From: Zarea fungicola
Taxonomy: Eukaryota > Ascomycota > Sordariomycetes > Hypocreales > Cordycipitaceae
Direction: 5' to 3'
DNA: 64,000 bases
Assembly (NCBI GenBank): GCA_900169235.1
Contig: FWCC01000141.1
Span: forward strand, 70,284 to 134,283
The position numbers and the translations under genes were made by a program. A model generated the notes under the pieces. That model searched no databases, had not been told where the DNA came from, and saw nothing but the letters and a program-made list of their open reading frames with translations. Below, in pieces: positions 21,310 to 31,143 of this stretch (its first letter is position 1; every line of letters begins with the position of its first letter).

Positions 21310-22896
21310 ATGGCATTTTCACGCATTAATCATCCCGACTTCGGAACCAGGGAGGAAGACTGGCCTGAACTGGACATAGACTCCGATACCGACGAGGCCC
21401 GCGAGAAGAGAGAGCTAGCTGAGGCAGCCCTCTCCGCCGTGATTCACCGCTCCGTTGCTGAACAGAACCATCAACCAGCTTATGCTAATATCCCTCCTTC
21501 GCTATACCTCAAGGCCGAAAAGCAGCAAGATCAACTTTCTACAGAAGAACGCAATCTCCTGCTTAGCCGTGGAGACATAATTGGAAAGGCACTCGGCGAT
21601 CCAGCTTCAGTCGCTGCCCAGGAGATGCATAAGCTCTTCCTGTGGCCGCCGCCAGATGTGGTTCGTGCCACTATTCAGCGCACCACAGGCGGAAGTCTCA
21701 CCACGCCAACCGAGCTCTACGCAAAGATGAAGGAGGCCATAGACCGCGACGAGCTAGTGGCGACATTTAGCGACGAGGCAATTAGGTTACCTGCACGCAA
21801 GTTCTACGCCTTGGATGATGCGACCTTTAACCCTCTCCTGGGAATGCAGTTCTCTCATGTGCCAGGCTATAGGAATGCTTTCAATCTACTATACAGACAA
21901 CAAGGACTGGATTTGGCTGTGTTCCAAGCTTCCGCCATATACACCCTAGAGAACAGAATCGGCGAGCAGCCCGCCTGGGTAGCTGTGCATGACAAAGCTA
22001 TCAAGGATATGCGTAACTCCGTCCCTGAGGCAATAAATATCATTTCCAATAAGATGCAACTCTCGCAAGAGCTGCATGCCAATGGCCAGCTATCGGACCA
22101 AGACCACGTCGCCCGCATCTGGGAACATCTGGCGGGTCTCAGGCTTGCCTCTGGGCCTCAGCCAATCCCCCATCCAGCCCTGCGTGAGCTAATTGGCAGC
22201 ATGAGCTCTCTTCAGCAAACGCATGAGCAGGGGAAGGCGTCGATCGAAGAGGTTATCCAATGCAACATGCTCTACCTACACCGCTTCACAATAGCTAGGA
22301 TAGCTGAGGCTGAGGCGAAAGTGGATTACTGGCGGCCGACAATTAAAGTCTCATCAAGTGACAGGTTCGGTACCGGCGACTGGCCACCTGGTTGTGAGCG
22401 CTTTTCTCCCTATAGCCTTTACCTACGAGAAACATCACGTTCAGGACCCGCAGCCAAGGACGCATGGTCAGCCAAGGACGAGTGGGCAGCCAATGAAGCG
22501 TGGGCAGCGCTCTCTGAAGCTGAAAGAGCCGCGTATAGAGCGCAGCTCGAGACGCTCCGCCTCGCAGCCTGGGATCAGCATCAAGCGAGAGTCGCAGAGG
22601 GCATCTCGACCCTGGATCTTCTCCCAAGCAGTCATCATGCTCCGCAGGCCGCTCATGAAAGTCAGCCCGAGCCTCACGGGCCTCGGCGGCTGCCACAGCA
22701 GCCGCAACAGATTACCGGGTTCCGAGTATATTGTGAAGAGTTGGGCGCTGGATTACAGTATGAAGACGCAATGGCTCGCTGGGATGCTCTGACTACAAAG
22801 CAGAGGGACACATATACGACCACGGCGACGGAACGGGACAATGCAGCAATGGCTGAGTATCAAAGAGCATTTGATGCTTTTATATATAGACCCTAG
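21310..22896 (+). CDS. Protein with two HMG-box-like segments at the C-terminus
   Basis: A single exon of 528 residues. The ATG at 21310 (MAFSRINHPDF) is preferred to an upstream in-frame GTG at 21235. The N-terminal two thirds is acidic then helical (DSDTDEAREKRELAEAA; TTPTELYAKMKEAIDRDE; NISNKMQLSQELHANG-like stretch) and was not recognised. Residues about 360-425 read FSPYSLYLRE, then WAALSEAERAAYRAQLE. Residues about 467-528 read ITGFRVYCEEL, then ARWDALTTKQRDTY. Both follow the HMG-box pattern of an aromatic N-terminal helix, a central W-x-x-L-(S/T)-x2-(E/Q)-(R/K)-x2-Y and a long basic/acidic helix, though they are degenerate. Between them are short repeats of DAWSAKDEWAANEAW type. It could be a DNA-bending or chromatin protein; function is not established. 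It lies between NLR1 and a convergent gene, inside the R1-B to R1-C block. Confidence 0.65.
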   Translation: MAFSRINHPDFGTREEDWPELDIDSDTDEAREKRELAEAALSAVIHRSVAEQNHQPAYANIPPSLYLKAEKQQDQLSTEERNLLLSRGDIIGKALGDPASVAAQEMHKLFLWPPPDVVRATIQRTTGGSLTTPTELYAKMKEAIDRDELVATFSDEAIRLPARKFYALDDATFNPLLGMQFSHVPGYRNAFNLLYRQQGLDLAVFQASAIYTLENRIGEQPAWVAVHDKAIKDMRNSVPEAINIISNKMQLSQELHANGQLSDQDHVARIWEHLAGLRLASGPQPIPHPALRELIGSMSSLQQTHEQGKASIEEVIQCNMLYLHRFTIARIAEAEAKVDYWRPTIKVSSSDRFGTGDWPPGCERFSPYSLYLRETSRSGPAAKDAWSAKDEWAANEAWAALSEAERAAYRAQLETLRLAAWDQHQARVAEGISTLDLLPSSHHAPQAAHESQPEPHGPRRLPQQPQQITGFRVYCEELGAGLQYEDAMARWDALTTKQRDTYTTTATERDNAAMAEYQRAFDAFIYRP

Positions 22897-23006
22897 TATA
22901 CATACACTAGATACTAGTTGCTTACTTTTACTCTGGGGGTGCATTAATGTGTATGAAACCTAACAAGACATGGACGCTGTGCCGGGTCAGATATCCTTGT
23001 TGGCAT

Positions 23007-23633
23007 CTACTCAAGAAAGCTAAAGATACTGTACTCAAATGTTATCTTCTGGCCGTGATTGATGGCGAAGATGTAGCTTTCAATCATTACCACAGCCATA
23101 GCGTCATATCTACATATATTAGGATTTCCCAGCTCGTAGCAGCGCCAAAGTTGCTGATTCCACGCCACCTGTAAATCGTAGAGCTTCGATAGAGCCCAGC
23201 TGCGGGCATGCTCTACCACCCGCTGCATGTGAGCTACCAAATAATCTCTCCATCGTGTCTGCCACTGGCCAAAGATGTCCCTTGAGAACTGCTCAGCGTA
23301 GTTCCTCTCAAACAGGGCTAGCTCATTCCTAACAGCGATGAAGACAAGACGATGTCGGCTCTGGACGTTAGGGTCCTCATAGTAGTCAAAGACTGCCATG
23401 ACAGCCTGAATATATGCCAACCCATGCTGTAGTTTCTGTGGAGTTGCACCGGCAGCGTTCAAGTTCCACCTGTCGTCGCCAATTGGTTGGTGCAGACTGT
23501 AGAGCAAGGTCTTGATCCCATTGAGAGGCGAGTCGCAAACTACCATGCCAGAGGTATTCACTATAGAACCCAGATGCGTCAAGCACGTGTCCGCGGCGGA
23601 AACGAGCGAGTGCTTCTTCCGGCTTGGGAACAT
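23007..23633 (-). CDS. Unrecognised 208-residue protein, possibly partial
   Basis: An open frame of 208 residues from an ATG (complement of 23631-23633). Composition is protein-like and largely helical, with many aromatic and charged residues (QKLQHGLAYIQAVMAVFDYY, VRNELALFERNYAEQF, RWRDYLVAHMQRVVEHAR). There is no signal peptide or membrane segment. The helical pattern is faintly reminiscent of the regions that accompany killer-toxin-like chitinases in fungi, but this is too weak to name. It is convergent with the HMG-like gene, with only 110 bp between the stops. The N-terminus (MFPSRKKHSLVSAADTCLTHLG) may mark a truncated protein. No function is proposed. Confidence 0.5.
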   Translation of the reverse strand: MFPSRKKHSLVSAADTCLTHLGSIVNTSGMVVCDSPLNGIKTLLYSLHQPIGDDRWNLNAAGATPQKLQHGLAYIQAVMAVFDYYEDPNVQSRHRLVFIAVRNELALFERNYAEQFSRDIFGQWQTRWRDYLVAHMQRVVEHARSWALSKLYDLQVAWNQQLWRCYELGNPNICRYDAMAVVMIESYIFAINHGQKITFEYSIFSFLE

Positions 23634-25223
23634 GGTCGCAAACTCCTCTACTCCATGTATAAAATTGATCGAAAGCCTCTTTTTATTTTTCCTGTACTCC
23701 GTAATGTGTTGGGCACAGAGGCATTCAAGGATACTGACCTGCTATCGGCACTAGTATAAGTAGGCTCTTGGCTAATGTACAAAACTTTTACAATTCCGTC
23801 ATTAGTTTTCAATCCATTCTAGCTATTATTCTCCAAGTTTGTGTTTTGACCAATCGATTGTTGCCGAGAACGAATTATTGAATACCTCTTTTCCGACGGT
23901 GAGAAAGTTATACCAAAGCTTTGAAGCTGCCAGTCGAAGTGTATATGAACCAGATCTTTGAATACTCAATCTACTGAAGGAACAATGAATCAAAGGAAGC
24001 TTCGGCGTGGGTTGGTTGATCAATCGACCCCCAACGCGAAACCACATGAAACACCCTCTCTTCCGACAATGCTCAAAGTCTGGAATACTGTGTGTTTTTC
24101 ATAGGGGCTGCCAGGCCAGCCATGTACCTGCCCATATACGCTCACTGGGGAGGGCCTCTCTGAAGACCCAGACTCGGTGGTTTTTCCACCCCAGAGTCGG
24201 CGGTTTTTCTGCCCCAACTCAGTATGGCCGGCTATCGTTTGCTGAGGTATCCCCCGCGTTTGGCGCTTTCAGACTAGCTTATACCCTAAAAATTCGCAAA
24301 TTGCGGGTTAGAGGTCTTATTCGGTGTATTTGGCTTAATATTATTTAGTGTTTGTTAAGGAAACACGGCTATTGGGGATAACCCGTCGCGGGTCTGTCGG
24401 GGTGGCGCACGCAAGCGCTGACGACATAACGAACAGTCACTCGAAACCCTAGTGCTCGCATCTTTACACTAGGGCTGTTGAATAGTCTAGTTAGCTACTC
24501 AACATTCGGACGAGTGTAGCCTTTCTACTCCCAAAGAGTAAATAGAGGATAATACAAAGCTACGCACGCTCGTATTGGTCCTACACTTTCCAGGCAGAAA
24601 GTCGGGCTAAACGCTAATTGCCAGGGATCTAGAAGCTATAGATTGGATGCTAGGGATGTCCAGCGGCCACGGCTGGCTATTACTTGATCTTTTTATGGTC
24701 TGTGTGGCCGAATGGTTACCTAGCACCGCCCTCGTCCTTACACTAATACACTCAGAGCAATATCCAGCTAGATGCATAATAAAATTTTCATCACCCTGTT
24801 TGCTCCTGCTTCAACAGGTAATTTCTTTGCAAATCGCAAGAACTCCGTCGTAAATACGGCATGGCGGTTTGATGGGTTTTTGCCTAGCCCGCGCCACCAA
24901 CACCTTCGCCAGGAGACTTGGGGGTAGAAAGCTACATTTACGAGACGCAGTGGTGCACTCATGCAACGCTCTGAGCAAAAACACGCCTCCAGCACCATTA
25001 GGCTCAATTGAGGCTTTGTCGTTTTTAAAATCCCAATCCAAGAAGTTGAAGTTATTACCAGCTTCTCACCACATTTAAGTACTGAATGAACTTGTGGTAA
25101 AGCGTTGATTATTTCTAACTAGTAGAAAACCATTGACGGCTTACGTGGGCTACTAGGTACTCATCATGATTGCGGCATCCGAATCGACGCTGCGCTTATA
25201 CCAGTAGTCTATAACATCCTTCT
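23634..25223. other. Intergenic region with a tandem hairpin repeat
   Basis: 1.6 kb without a supported gene. It holds the 23-bp tandem hairpin units at 24167-24212. The stretch 24350-24660 is comparatively GC-rich and may derive from an old mobile element, but no coding remnant was recognised. Confidence 0.45.
24167..24212 (+). repeat. Two tandem 23-bp units, each able to form a short hairpin
   Basis: The units CCCAGACTCGGTGGTTTTTC-CAC and CCCAGAGTCGGCGGTTTTTC-TGC follow each other directly; a degraded third unit begins at 24213. Each contains a stem of five base pairs around TTTTT (GGTGG/CCACC and GGCGG/CTGCC). The second stem carries one G-T pair and differs from the first by compensating changes, so the stem is preserved. 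Confidence 0.6.
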
Positions 25224-25498
25224 CTAACAGTTGGACGTAACCGATCTTGCTCCGCGGTTTGTACAAGTCATTTGGCATTGCCCCTTAAAGCACGACAAAC
25301 CCGGGAAATTGCCAACACTTCTGCAGTTAGCCGAGGAAGCTTGACAACTAGCTACGTTGAAGCAATCCTGCGACGTGTTCTGCGAAAACAAGATTAACAT
25401 AGAATCACTGCAGCATATCCTATGAATAGACTTACACAAGATGATGCTGCGACTGCAGTAGTCAAAAGGGCTACCAGGGCACTCTTTGCAAATTGCAT
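25224..25498 (-). CDS. Small secreted cysteine-rich protein (effector-like)
   Basis: Two exons on the complement, 25436..25498 and 25224..25379, joined by a 56-nt intron (GTAAGT ... TTTTCGCAG), give 72 residues. Exon 1 is a clean signal peptide (MQFAKSALVALLTTAVAASS) ending in Cys. Exon 2 is a compact cysteine-rich mature protein with eight more cysteines (QDCFNVASCQASSANC, LSCFKGQCQMTC). Both exons end in phase 0 and the intron contains an in-frame stop, which explains why the gene is easily missed. A TATA-like element lies about 130 bp upstream. Proteins of this size and cysteine density are typical fungal effectors or antimicrobial peptides. The fold and target are unknown. It sits alone in AT-rich DNA between R1-B and R1-C. 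Confidence 0.8.
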
Positions 25499-25627
25499 AC
25501 TGATAATTGAGATAGAATTTTTTTTCTTCAGAAAGTAGCAAGAGCGGTTGATGTTATTCACATGAACCAAACGGATCCCAGATGAAAGAATGGGAAAAAT
25601 AAATTTTATATTAGTTTTGACAGTCAG

Positions 25628-25636
25628 TTTATATAG
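25628..25636 (-). promoter_or_regulatory. TATA-like element of the small secreted protein gene
   Basis: The complement reads CTATATAAA about 130 bp upstream of the ATG at 25498. Assignment rests on position only. Confidence 0.35.
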
Positions 25637-26815
25637 CAATTGCAGCGACGACATTAGCTAATATGCAGTTAATGGAACTTATGTGCAAGTGTTGAAGCAA
25701 CTGCCGAAAGGTCCGTAAGCGACATGACGCCACAGAGTGAAGTCAGGTAAGAGTTATTGCTTTATATCTTCGTCTAGGATTCGATCTAACAACTACCCAA
25801 CCCATGGTAGGCGGTAGAGCCCACCTCGTGTCATACCCACCTCAAACGTACTGCTCTAGAACAAATAGCGTGGTCCAACCTCAAGCATAAGTACCTACTA
25901 GCTATACTAAACGTGTTACATAAGGCAGGTGAGCATTTTGGCAGCTGTAAGCCCATAAATAACGGTGCCAGCTTCATGGCTAGTTAGAAAAAGAATCAAC
26001 TACGCTGCTTCGTTTTGCTGCCCATATTGACAGTGAGAAGGTAGTACATATGAGCTTACTGGCTGTATTTACAGTTAAGAGTAGAGGGGCGTTACTTCTA
26101 ACAAGCACCAAGTTTTACCTAGCTGCTAGTAGGTTATAATTAGAGGGCCAGTAGGTCCAATAGTGGAGCCTTTGCAAATAAATTATGGGGAGTTGAGAAG
26201 GGGCATAAGTATCTCAACCAAATATATTATATACTGGTAGAATTGCTGGTTAAACTCTGTCTATATTAATTAATAGAGAGTTAATAAACCCCAAATATCC
26301 GGCATTTATTATCGAAGTTCGAATTTTGGCAGGAAATGAACAAGTGTATGTAAGAAGAATTAGCGGCCTGCCCATTATGTGTAGCGAATCCTGAATTACT
26401 CTTGAAATATATTCAGCGTTCGTGATATACCATGAAACTCACAAAGATATCTCTTTTATTTTTAAACTCTTTACAGGCAGGCGGTTCGCGTCAACCCGGC
26501 TGTTAGAACCAGTAGTTCGAGTTTACAAGTATCACGTCTCGAAATATCTTGCTGGTACCGGCCTTGAGTTCAGGAGAATGCTGACTATGGGTAGCTCTGT
26601 AAAGGATGCGCTTGAAAAAACAAAGAGAATACACAGAAAAGAGCATTTAACGTAAATATTTTGTGAAAAACGATATGGTGCAATCTTGAGGCCGCAAAAC
26701 TATGGTCATATGCTAGGGTGCCTTGACGAGCTGCCTCCGAAAATAGAGGCACACGAAGCTAAAAGAGAGGCAAGCAAGCCTGCCTTAGAAGGTTTCAGTC
26801 TGTAAGAGAGAACTT

Positions 26816-26854
26816 GACGGGACCCCGAGTTCTCTGATATCTGTGGTCGTATGT
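26816..26854 (+). repeat. Dispersed repeat R1, copy C, with 8-bp inverted repeat
   Basis: Core GACGGGACCCCGAGTTCTCT, then GATATCTGTGGTCGTATGT. In this copy AGAGAACT (26807-26814) and AGTTCTCT (26828-26835) form a perfect 8-bp inverted repeat around a 13-nt loop. The other copies keep the right arm but have altered left arms. Confidence 0.85.
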
Positions 26855-26915
26855 GCTAGTGAGGATCCTACTATACTTCAAAGAGTCTTCAAGATGGTAA
26901 GCTTCACCACTAAAT

Positions 26916-29900
26916 TCAGCTGTGCGTTCCCGACCTTCGATAATCGATCTCTGCCCTCGCTCCGGCTTTCAAAAGTCGCTCAACTAGCTGAAAATGGCCA
27001 CCTATTGACGCCAAGTCGAGAGCGGTTGGTTCACCGTCAGTATCAACGTTCACATCTGCTTTAGCACTAAGCAGTCGCTCAACCACGTCAAGGTAGCCGC
27101 CTGCACATGCCGCTTGGAGAGCCGTCCGCCCTCTCCAACCAGCATTAGCATTCACATCTGATTTAGCACGAAGCAATCGCTCAACCACTTCAAGATGGCC
27201 GCCTTCACATGCTGCTTGGAGAGCCGTCCTCCCCCCGACTTTCCCGGCAGTAGCGTGTATGTCTGCTTTGGCATTGATTAATCGCTCAACCACGTCGAGA
27301 TGGCCACCTCCGCATGCCGCTTGGAGAGCTGTTCGTCCTGCATCAAAGCCAGCAGCCGCGTTAACGTTTGCTTCGGCGCTAAGCAATCGCTCAACCACGA
27401 CGAGATGGCCATTTTCACATGCTGCCTGAAGAGCTGTTCGTCCTCTATATCTAGCAGCAGCAGCATTCACCTCTGCTCCAGCCCTCAGCAATCGCTCAAC
27501 CACCTCAATATGGCCATTTTCACATGCCACTTGGAGAGCTGTTCGTCCGGAATCAACATCAGCAGCAGCATTTACTTCCGCTTTAGCCTGAAGTAATCGA
27601 TCAACCACATCAAGGCGACCAGCTACACATGCCGCCTGGAGGATCGACTGTCCTTCAAATCGACCAGCACCGCCGCTAATTTCCCCTTTAGCAATAAGAA
27701 GTTGCGACACCAGTTTAACAGACCCTCTCATAGATGCATTTCTGAGAGCGCGATCGATGCAAGCCGTTGAATAATTCCCGGTCTCGAGAAATACCGCAAT
27801 GGCTTCAGTATCACCTCGAGCTACTGATGTCTCTATCAGATAATCTAATTTGTCCCCTTGTAGGACACTGACGGCATGCCGTAGGACCGCGTAGTGTTGC
27901 ATTTCATGACTCCAAATGAGTGATCCATAGCGTATTTTTGGCCATGGCCTGTGTGCTAGACCGGAATCGTCCCTCACAAGAGGAAGCAACAGCTCCCAAG
28001 TACGAGATTTTTCCTTTCGAAACCTAGTGGTATGAGAAGTCCAATATCTTGCTGCATATTCAAGAAATGGATAGCTTTCTTGGAACTTGTCCAATTTTCC
28101 ATTGCTATTAGTGCCACCAAAGTTCGCAGTGGCTCTTGTAATATCAAGACTCTCTCCAACACCCCTGCGCGTCAGAGTGATCGCAGCCGCTGCTATGGAC
28201 TTGCGAGCCAAACTGGACTCGTGGCCCAGAGCTGTACTGGCCAAAGCCATTGGATTTATTTGGACTGGTCGTTGCCGTCGGGCTATAGTCGTCGAGAAAT
28301 CGCTGAAGGACAAGTAGGTAAGACATATTTCACCGGCGAAATGATCTGCCTCTTCCAAATCAACATGAAAAGCCCCAAGTCCCTTTGGTAAATGAACTCT
28401 GGTTATAAAGTCATGAATGCTGCTGTGCGCAAACTGGACATGTTTCGGTTCCTCTTCTGTAATCTGGACAAGGTTTTCGCACCACAAGACAATGCGGTTC
28501 ATACTATGAACCCGACGTTCAGGTGTCGAACTCTTTTGACCAATATCAATGGCAGTAGCGTCAGACAGCTCATCTACTGTCAATGGCCGTTTTGCAGCTG
28601 CAACCCATTGAAATACCTTCTGCAATAACTCAATGCGTTGCTTCTCTTGAGTCAGAATACGTGCAAGTGCTCGCGTAAAGGTTTCTTCTAAATTCTTAGG
28701 AAGGTTGCGTAAAGATTGTCGTACATCATTATCGCAGCTTCCAGCACATATTTCACTTATCAAGAAGACAACCCAGAGAAACCTTAATTTCATCAGTCAA
28801 ATAGGTTTTAATGGCCAAATGATATACTTACATCCCATCAGCATGCGTAGTCAAGGCATCTTTGACTTCCATCTCCAAATGAGGATCCCCTAGTACTAAT
28901 TCTTCATTTCGCAGCCGTTCTTGGATAGACGCGTCAATATAGGCCCGAATATCCAAAGCGAGGCTATCGCAGGCCATAGAGATATGCGCCATGCGAGGGA
29001 ATCTACCTCGTAGGTCGATAGAGACGCTATCACGGCTTGTGACGAAAATCTTCAAATGCGGCGAAGAGGCAGAAAGTAATGACAGCTCTTTGAGGGCGGT
29101 CCGTCGCTCAACCGCGCTACACTCGTCAAGGCCGTCGATAAGGATGAAATGAACCGTCGATTGCTGAATTATGTATTGAAGCAGGTTTGCCCATTCTCCA
29201 AGTTTAACGAAAAGAGTCTTATGCAGTTCTTTAAGCTTGATTTCGATGTGTTCTGGTACTGCCATGGGATCAATAGACTGTCGAATTATTGATCGAAGCA
29301 TTATTTCAGCTTGAAGAGAGTCGGCATTATCACGATCCACAAAGAAAAATGAGGCACGCTCATCGCAGCCCTTATTTAAGAAGATATGATTAATGACGTT
29401 GGCACTAATATAGGTTAGAAGGCATAGTTATACAGAAATAGGATATAATAGGCTCTACTAACCATAGTACGGTCTTCCCTGATCCAACTGTTTTTTTTGT
29501 ATTAGTGAGGCCTTTTCATAGCGAAAGAGTAACATACTTTTGCCAGAACACCAGAGTAAAGGGGGTCCGGTCCCCTTATACCAATCTAAGAATGCAGGTA
29601 CCTCACATATCCATTCTGCTGTGCCACATTGACGTTTTTTGCAGGCTTCTCTGAATGGAGTGAGATAATCATGCGAAGACAGTAATTCAAGAAGTCGCTG
29701 TCTTTCCTCTTCTTTAGGAACATTAGTATATTCCCTATTATGCCACCAGAAAATACGAACTGGATATACGTGAAGATTGCTGTATGTGCATCTCCTTCAT
29801 CTCCCTAAGGTTAACCTCTACCTTTGGAATAAAGGCTCGCAGTCTCGACCTGTCTTTAGAAGCGGCCTGTCTTTCCATTGTCTGAAGTTGCTGATCTTGG

Positions 29901-30655
29901 CATTCTGCAAGCGCCGCGGCCAGGGCTATCTCGTCTTTCACTTCTTGGCCTAACTTTTCTATGCTTTGCACGTCTGGTTGCAGCTCTTGCTCGAAGGATT
30001 GGTAGATTGCCTTCTTCAGCTGTTGCTGCCCTAGTACCTGTAAGCGACGATAGAAACCATGGTAGCGAGGTACTTCATACATGGTCGCTGAATCACTTCT
30101 AATACATGCTTGCAGCAGCGAATGATGGATGCGTGGAAATCGCACAGTGCCCTTTGGAGTCGCGCCGAGGTCGGGTATAGAGCCTGATACGCGGCAAAGC
30201 GTGGACATTGTTTGCCGAAAGCCATAAAAATACTAGTGAGTGTTTCAAAATATGATGTGAAGTTGACCGCAATCTCTCATCATTAGCTCATGGCCATATA
30301 TACCGCTCCGTGAGTCACTTACAAGCATCGTGAGCTTAATGCTTCCCCAGACCAAGGCGGCAACTTCCGGATGAGATGAGACAAAAGTCTCAACCACGGC
30401 AGAAAATGCCTGGACAGATTGAAGGACGGAATAGAGTCGACTTGCGATACCGCGGCCCTTTCTCAACTGGTTTTCGCGGTCTAGCTGAGCTGTAAATATC
30501 ATGACGGTGTCTGCTCCTTGGACGATACCAATCTTGCCTAGTTTGATGCGCTGGTCCTCTGTCAATATGTTCTGGAAGTCTTTGAGAGCAACATTCAACG
30601 CCGTTTGAGGATCCGATGTGGCCCTGGCGGAGGATGACGCCTCCGTAGTCTCCAT
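26916..30655 (-). CDS. NLR2: DUF7708-like helical domain - NACHT - ankyrin repeats
   Basis: Seven exons on the complement: 30323..30655, 30081..30273, 29770..30030, 29538..29711, 29463..29487, 28832..29404, 26916..28782. They total 3426 nt, an exact frame of 1141 residues, with all junctions GT-AG. N-terminus (1-260): the DUF7708-type helical domain (SSHPEVAALVWGSIKLTML, YFETLTSIFMAFGKQCPRF, SFEQELQPDV) followed by a charged coiled coil. NACHT: the P-loop IGSGKTVLC, encoded by a 25-nt micro-exon, near 320-327; Walker B HFILIDGLDEC near 420; FVTSRD; FLWVVFL. C-terminus: seven ankyrin repeats of about 35 residues, nearly identical to each other (GRTALQAAC, HLxVVERLL). Such proteins are cytosolic STAND switches that oligomerise on ligand recognition. 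The gene is head to head with a HeLo gene, a likely partner. It appears intact. Confidence 0.88.
26985..27665 (-). repeat. Tandem 105-bp DNA repeats encoding near-identical ankyrin units
   Basis: The motif CATGC(C/T)(G/A)C(T/C)TGGAGAGC recurs on the + strand at 27106, 27208, 27313, 27418, 27523 and 27628, with spacings of 102, 105, 105, 105 and 105. High DNA identity among ankyrin units is typical of fungal NLR repeats under concerted evolution with diversifying selection at exposed residues. Confidence 0.8.
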
Positions 30656-31143
30656 AGCGGCAGCTGTGGTCCGACCGGAATCTAACCCGAGATGCTAGAC
30701 GGGGTTGTCTTTTCTGGGCGGAGTTGTTCGTTGGGCGGGGTAACTAATGTTTACAATGCGAGCCAGTGGTTTTGCTGCGCGGGGCGTAGTTACTGACACA
30801 TCATGCGCTTGGGCTGAGCCTACACTTTTGCAGGTAAACCACATAGTAAATTAAGCAGCCTGCCCAGAGTCACCCAATAAGGAACTTGATTTCAATACGG
30901 TCGCAAAACAACGGAAGCATGAAAGGTCGAAAAAGCATACAACGTAGCCGGTTTCAAGAGGCTTTACCATGGCAGGCCGCCATCGGTCAGGCTGCCTTCT
31001 AGATCTACGGGTAACAGCGGGCCTTGATCGCCGAGCTCCAATTTTCAGTAAATATGAAAATTTCTCTTTGACGAATATGAGTAATATTAGCAAGTCCTCT
31101 ACCAGCAGCAGCGTACATGTCTCGTGCACACATATTGCCGACC
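30656..31143. promoter_or_regulatory. Divergent promoter region between NLR2 and the HeLo gene, with repeat R2 copy 1
   Basis: 488 bp between the two ATGs. It contains R2 copy 1 (30771-30880) and, at 30890-30970, sequence resembling the DNA just before R1-B. Part of the shared upstream region therefore derives from dispersed repeats. Confidence 0.5.
30771..30880 (+). repeat. Dispersed repeat R2, copy 1
   Basis: Contains GCTGCGCGGGGCGTAGTTA, then TTTTGCAGGTAAACCACATA, then AAGCAGCCTGCCCAGAGTCA. The same order of blocks recurs at 56221-56337, the right part alone at 49443 and the left part alone at 39026. Confidence 0.75.

Larger units (their letters stand above)
25499..26915. other. AT-rich intergenic region ending in repeat R1-C
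   Basis: 1.4 kb, AT-rich, with no supported gene. The short frame at 26422-26655 has no motif. R1-C occupies 26816-26854, 62 bp beyond the stop codon of NLR2. Confidence 0.45.

Noticed and set aside
24350..24660. Possible transposon terminus
   Set aside because: GC content differs from the surroundings, but no terminal repeat, target duplication or transposase relic could be identified.
25775..25850. Possible tRNA because of GGATTCGATCTAAC and paired-looking flanks
   Set aside because: No acceptor stem, anticodon stem or D-arm could be folded on either strand.
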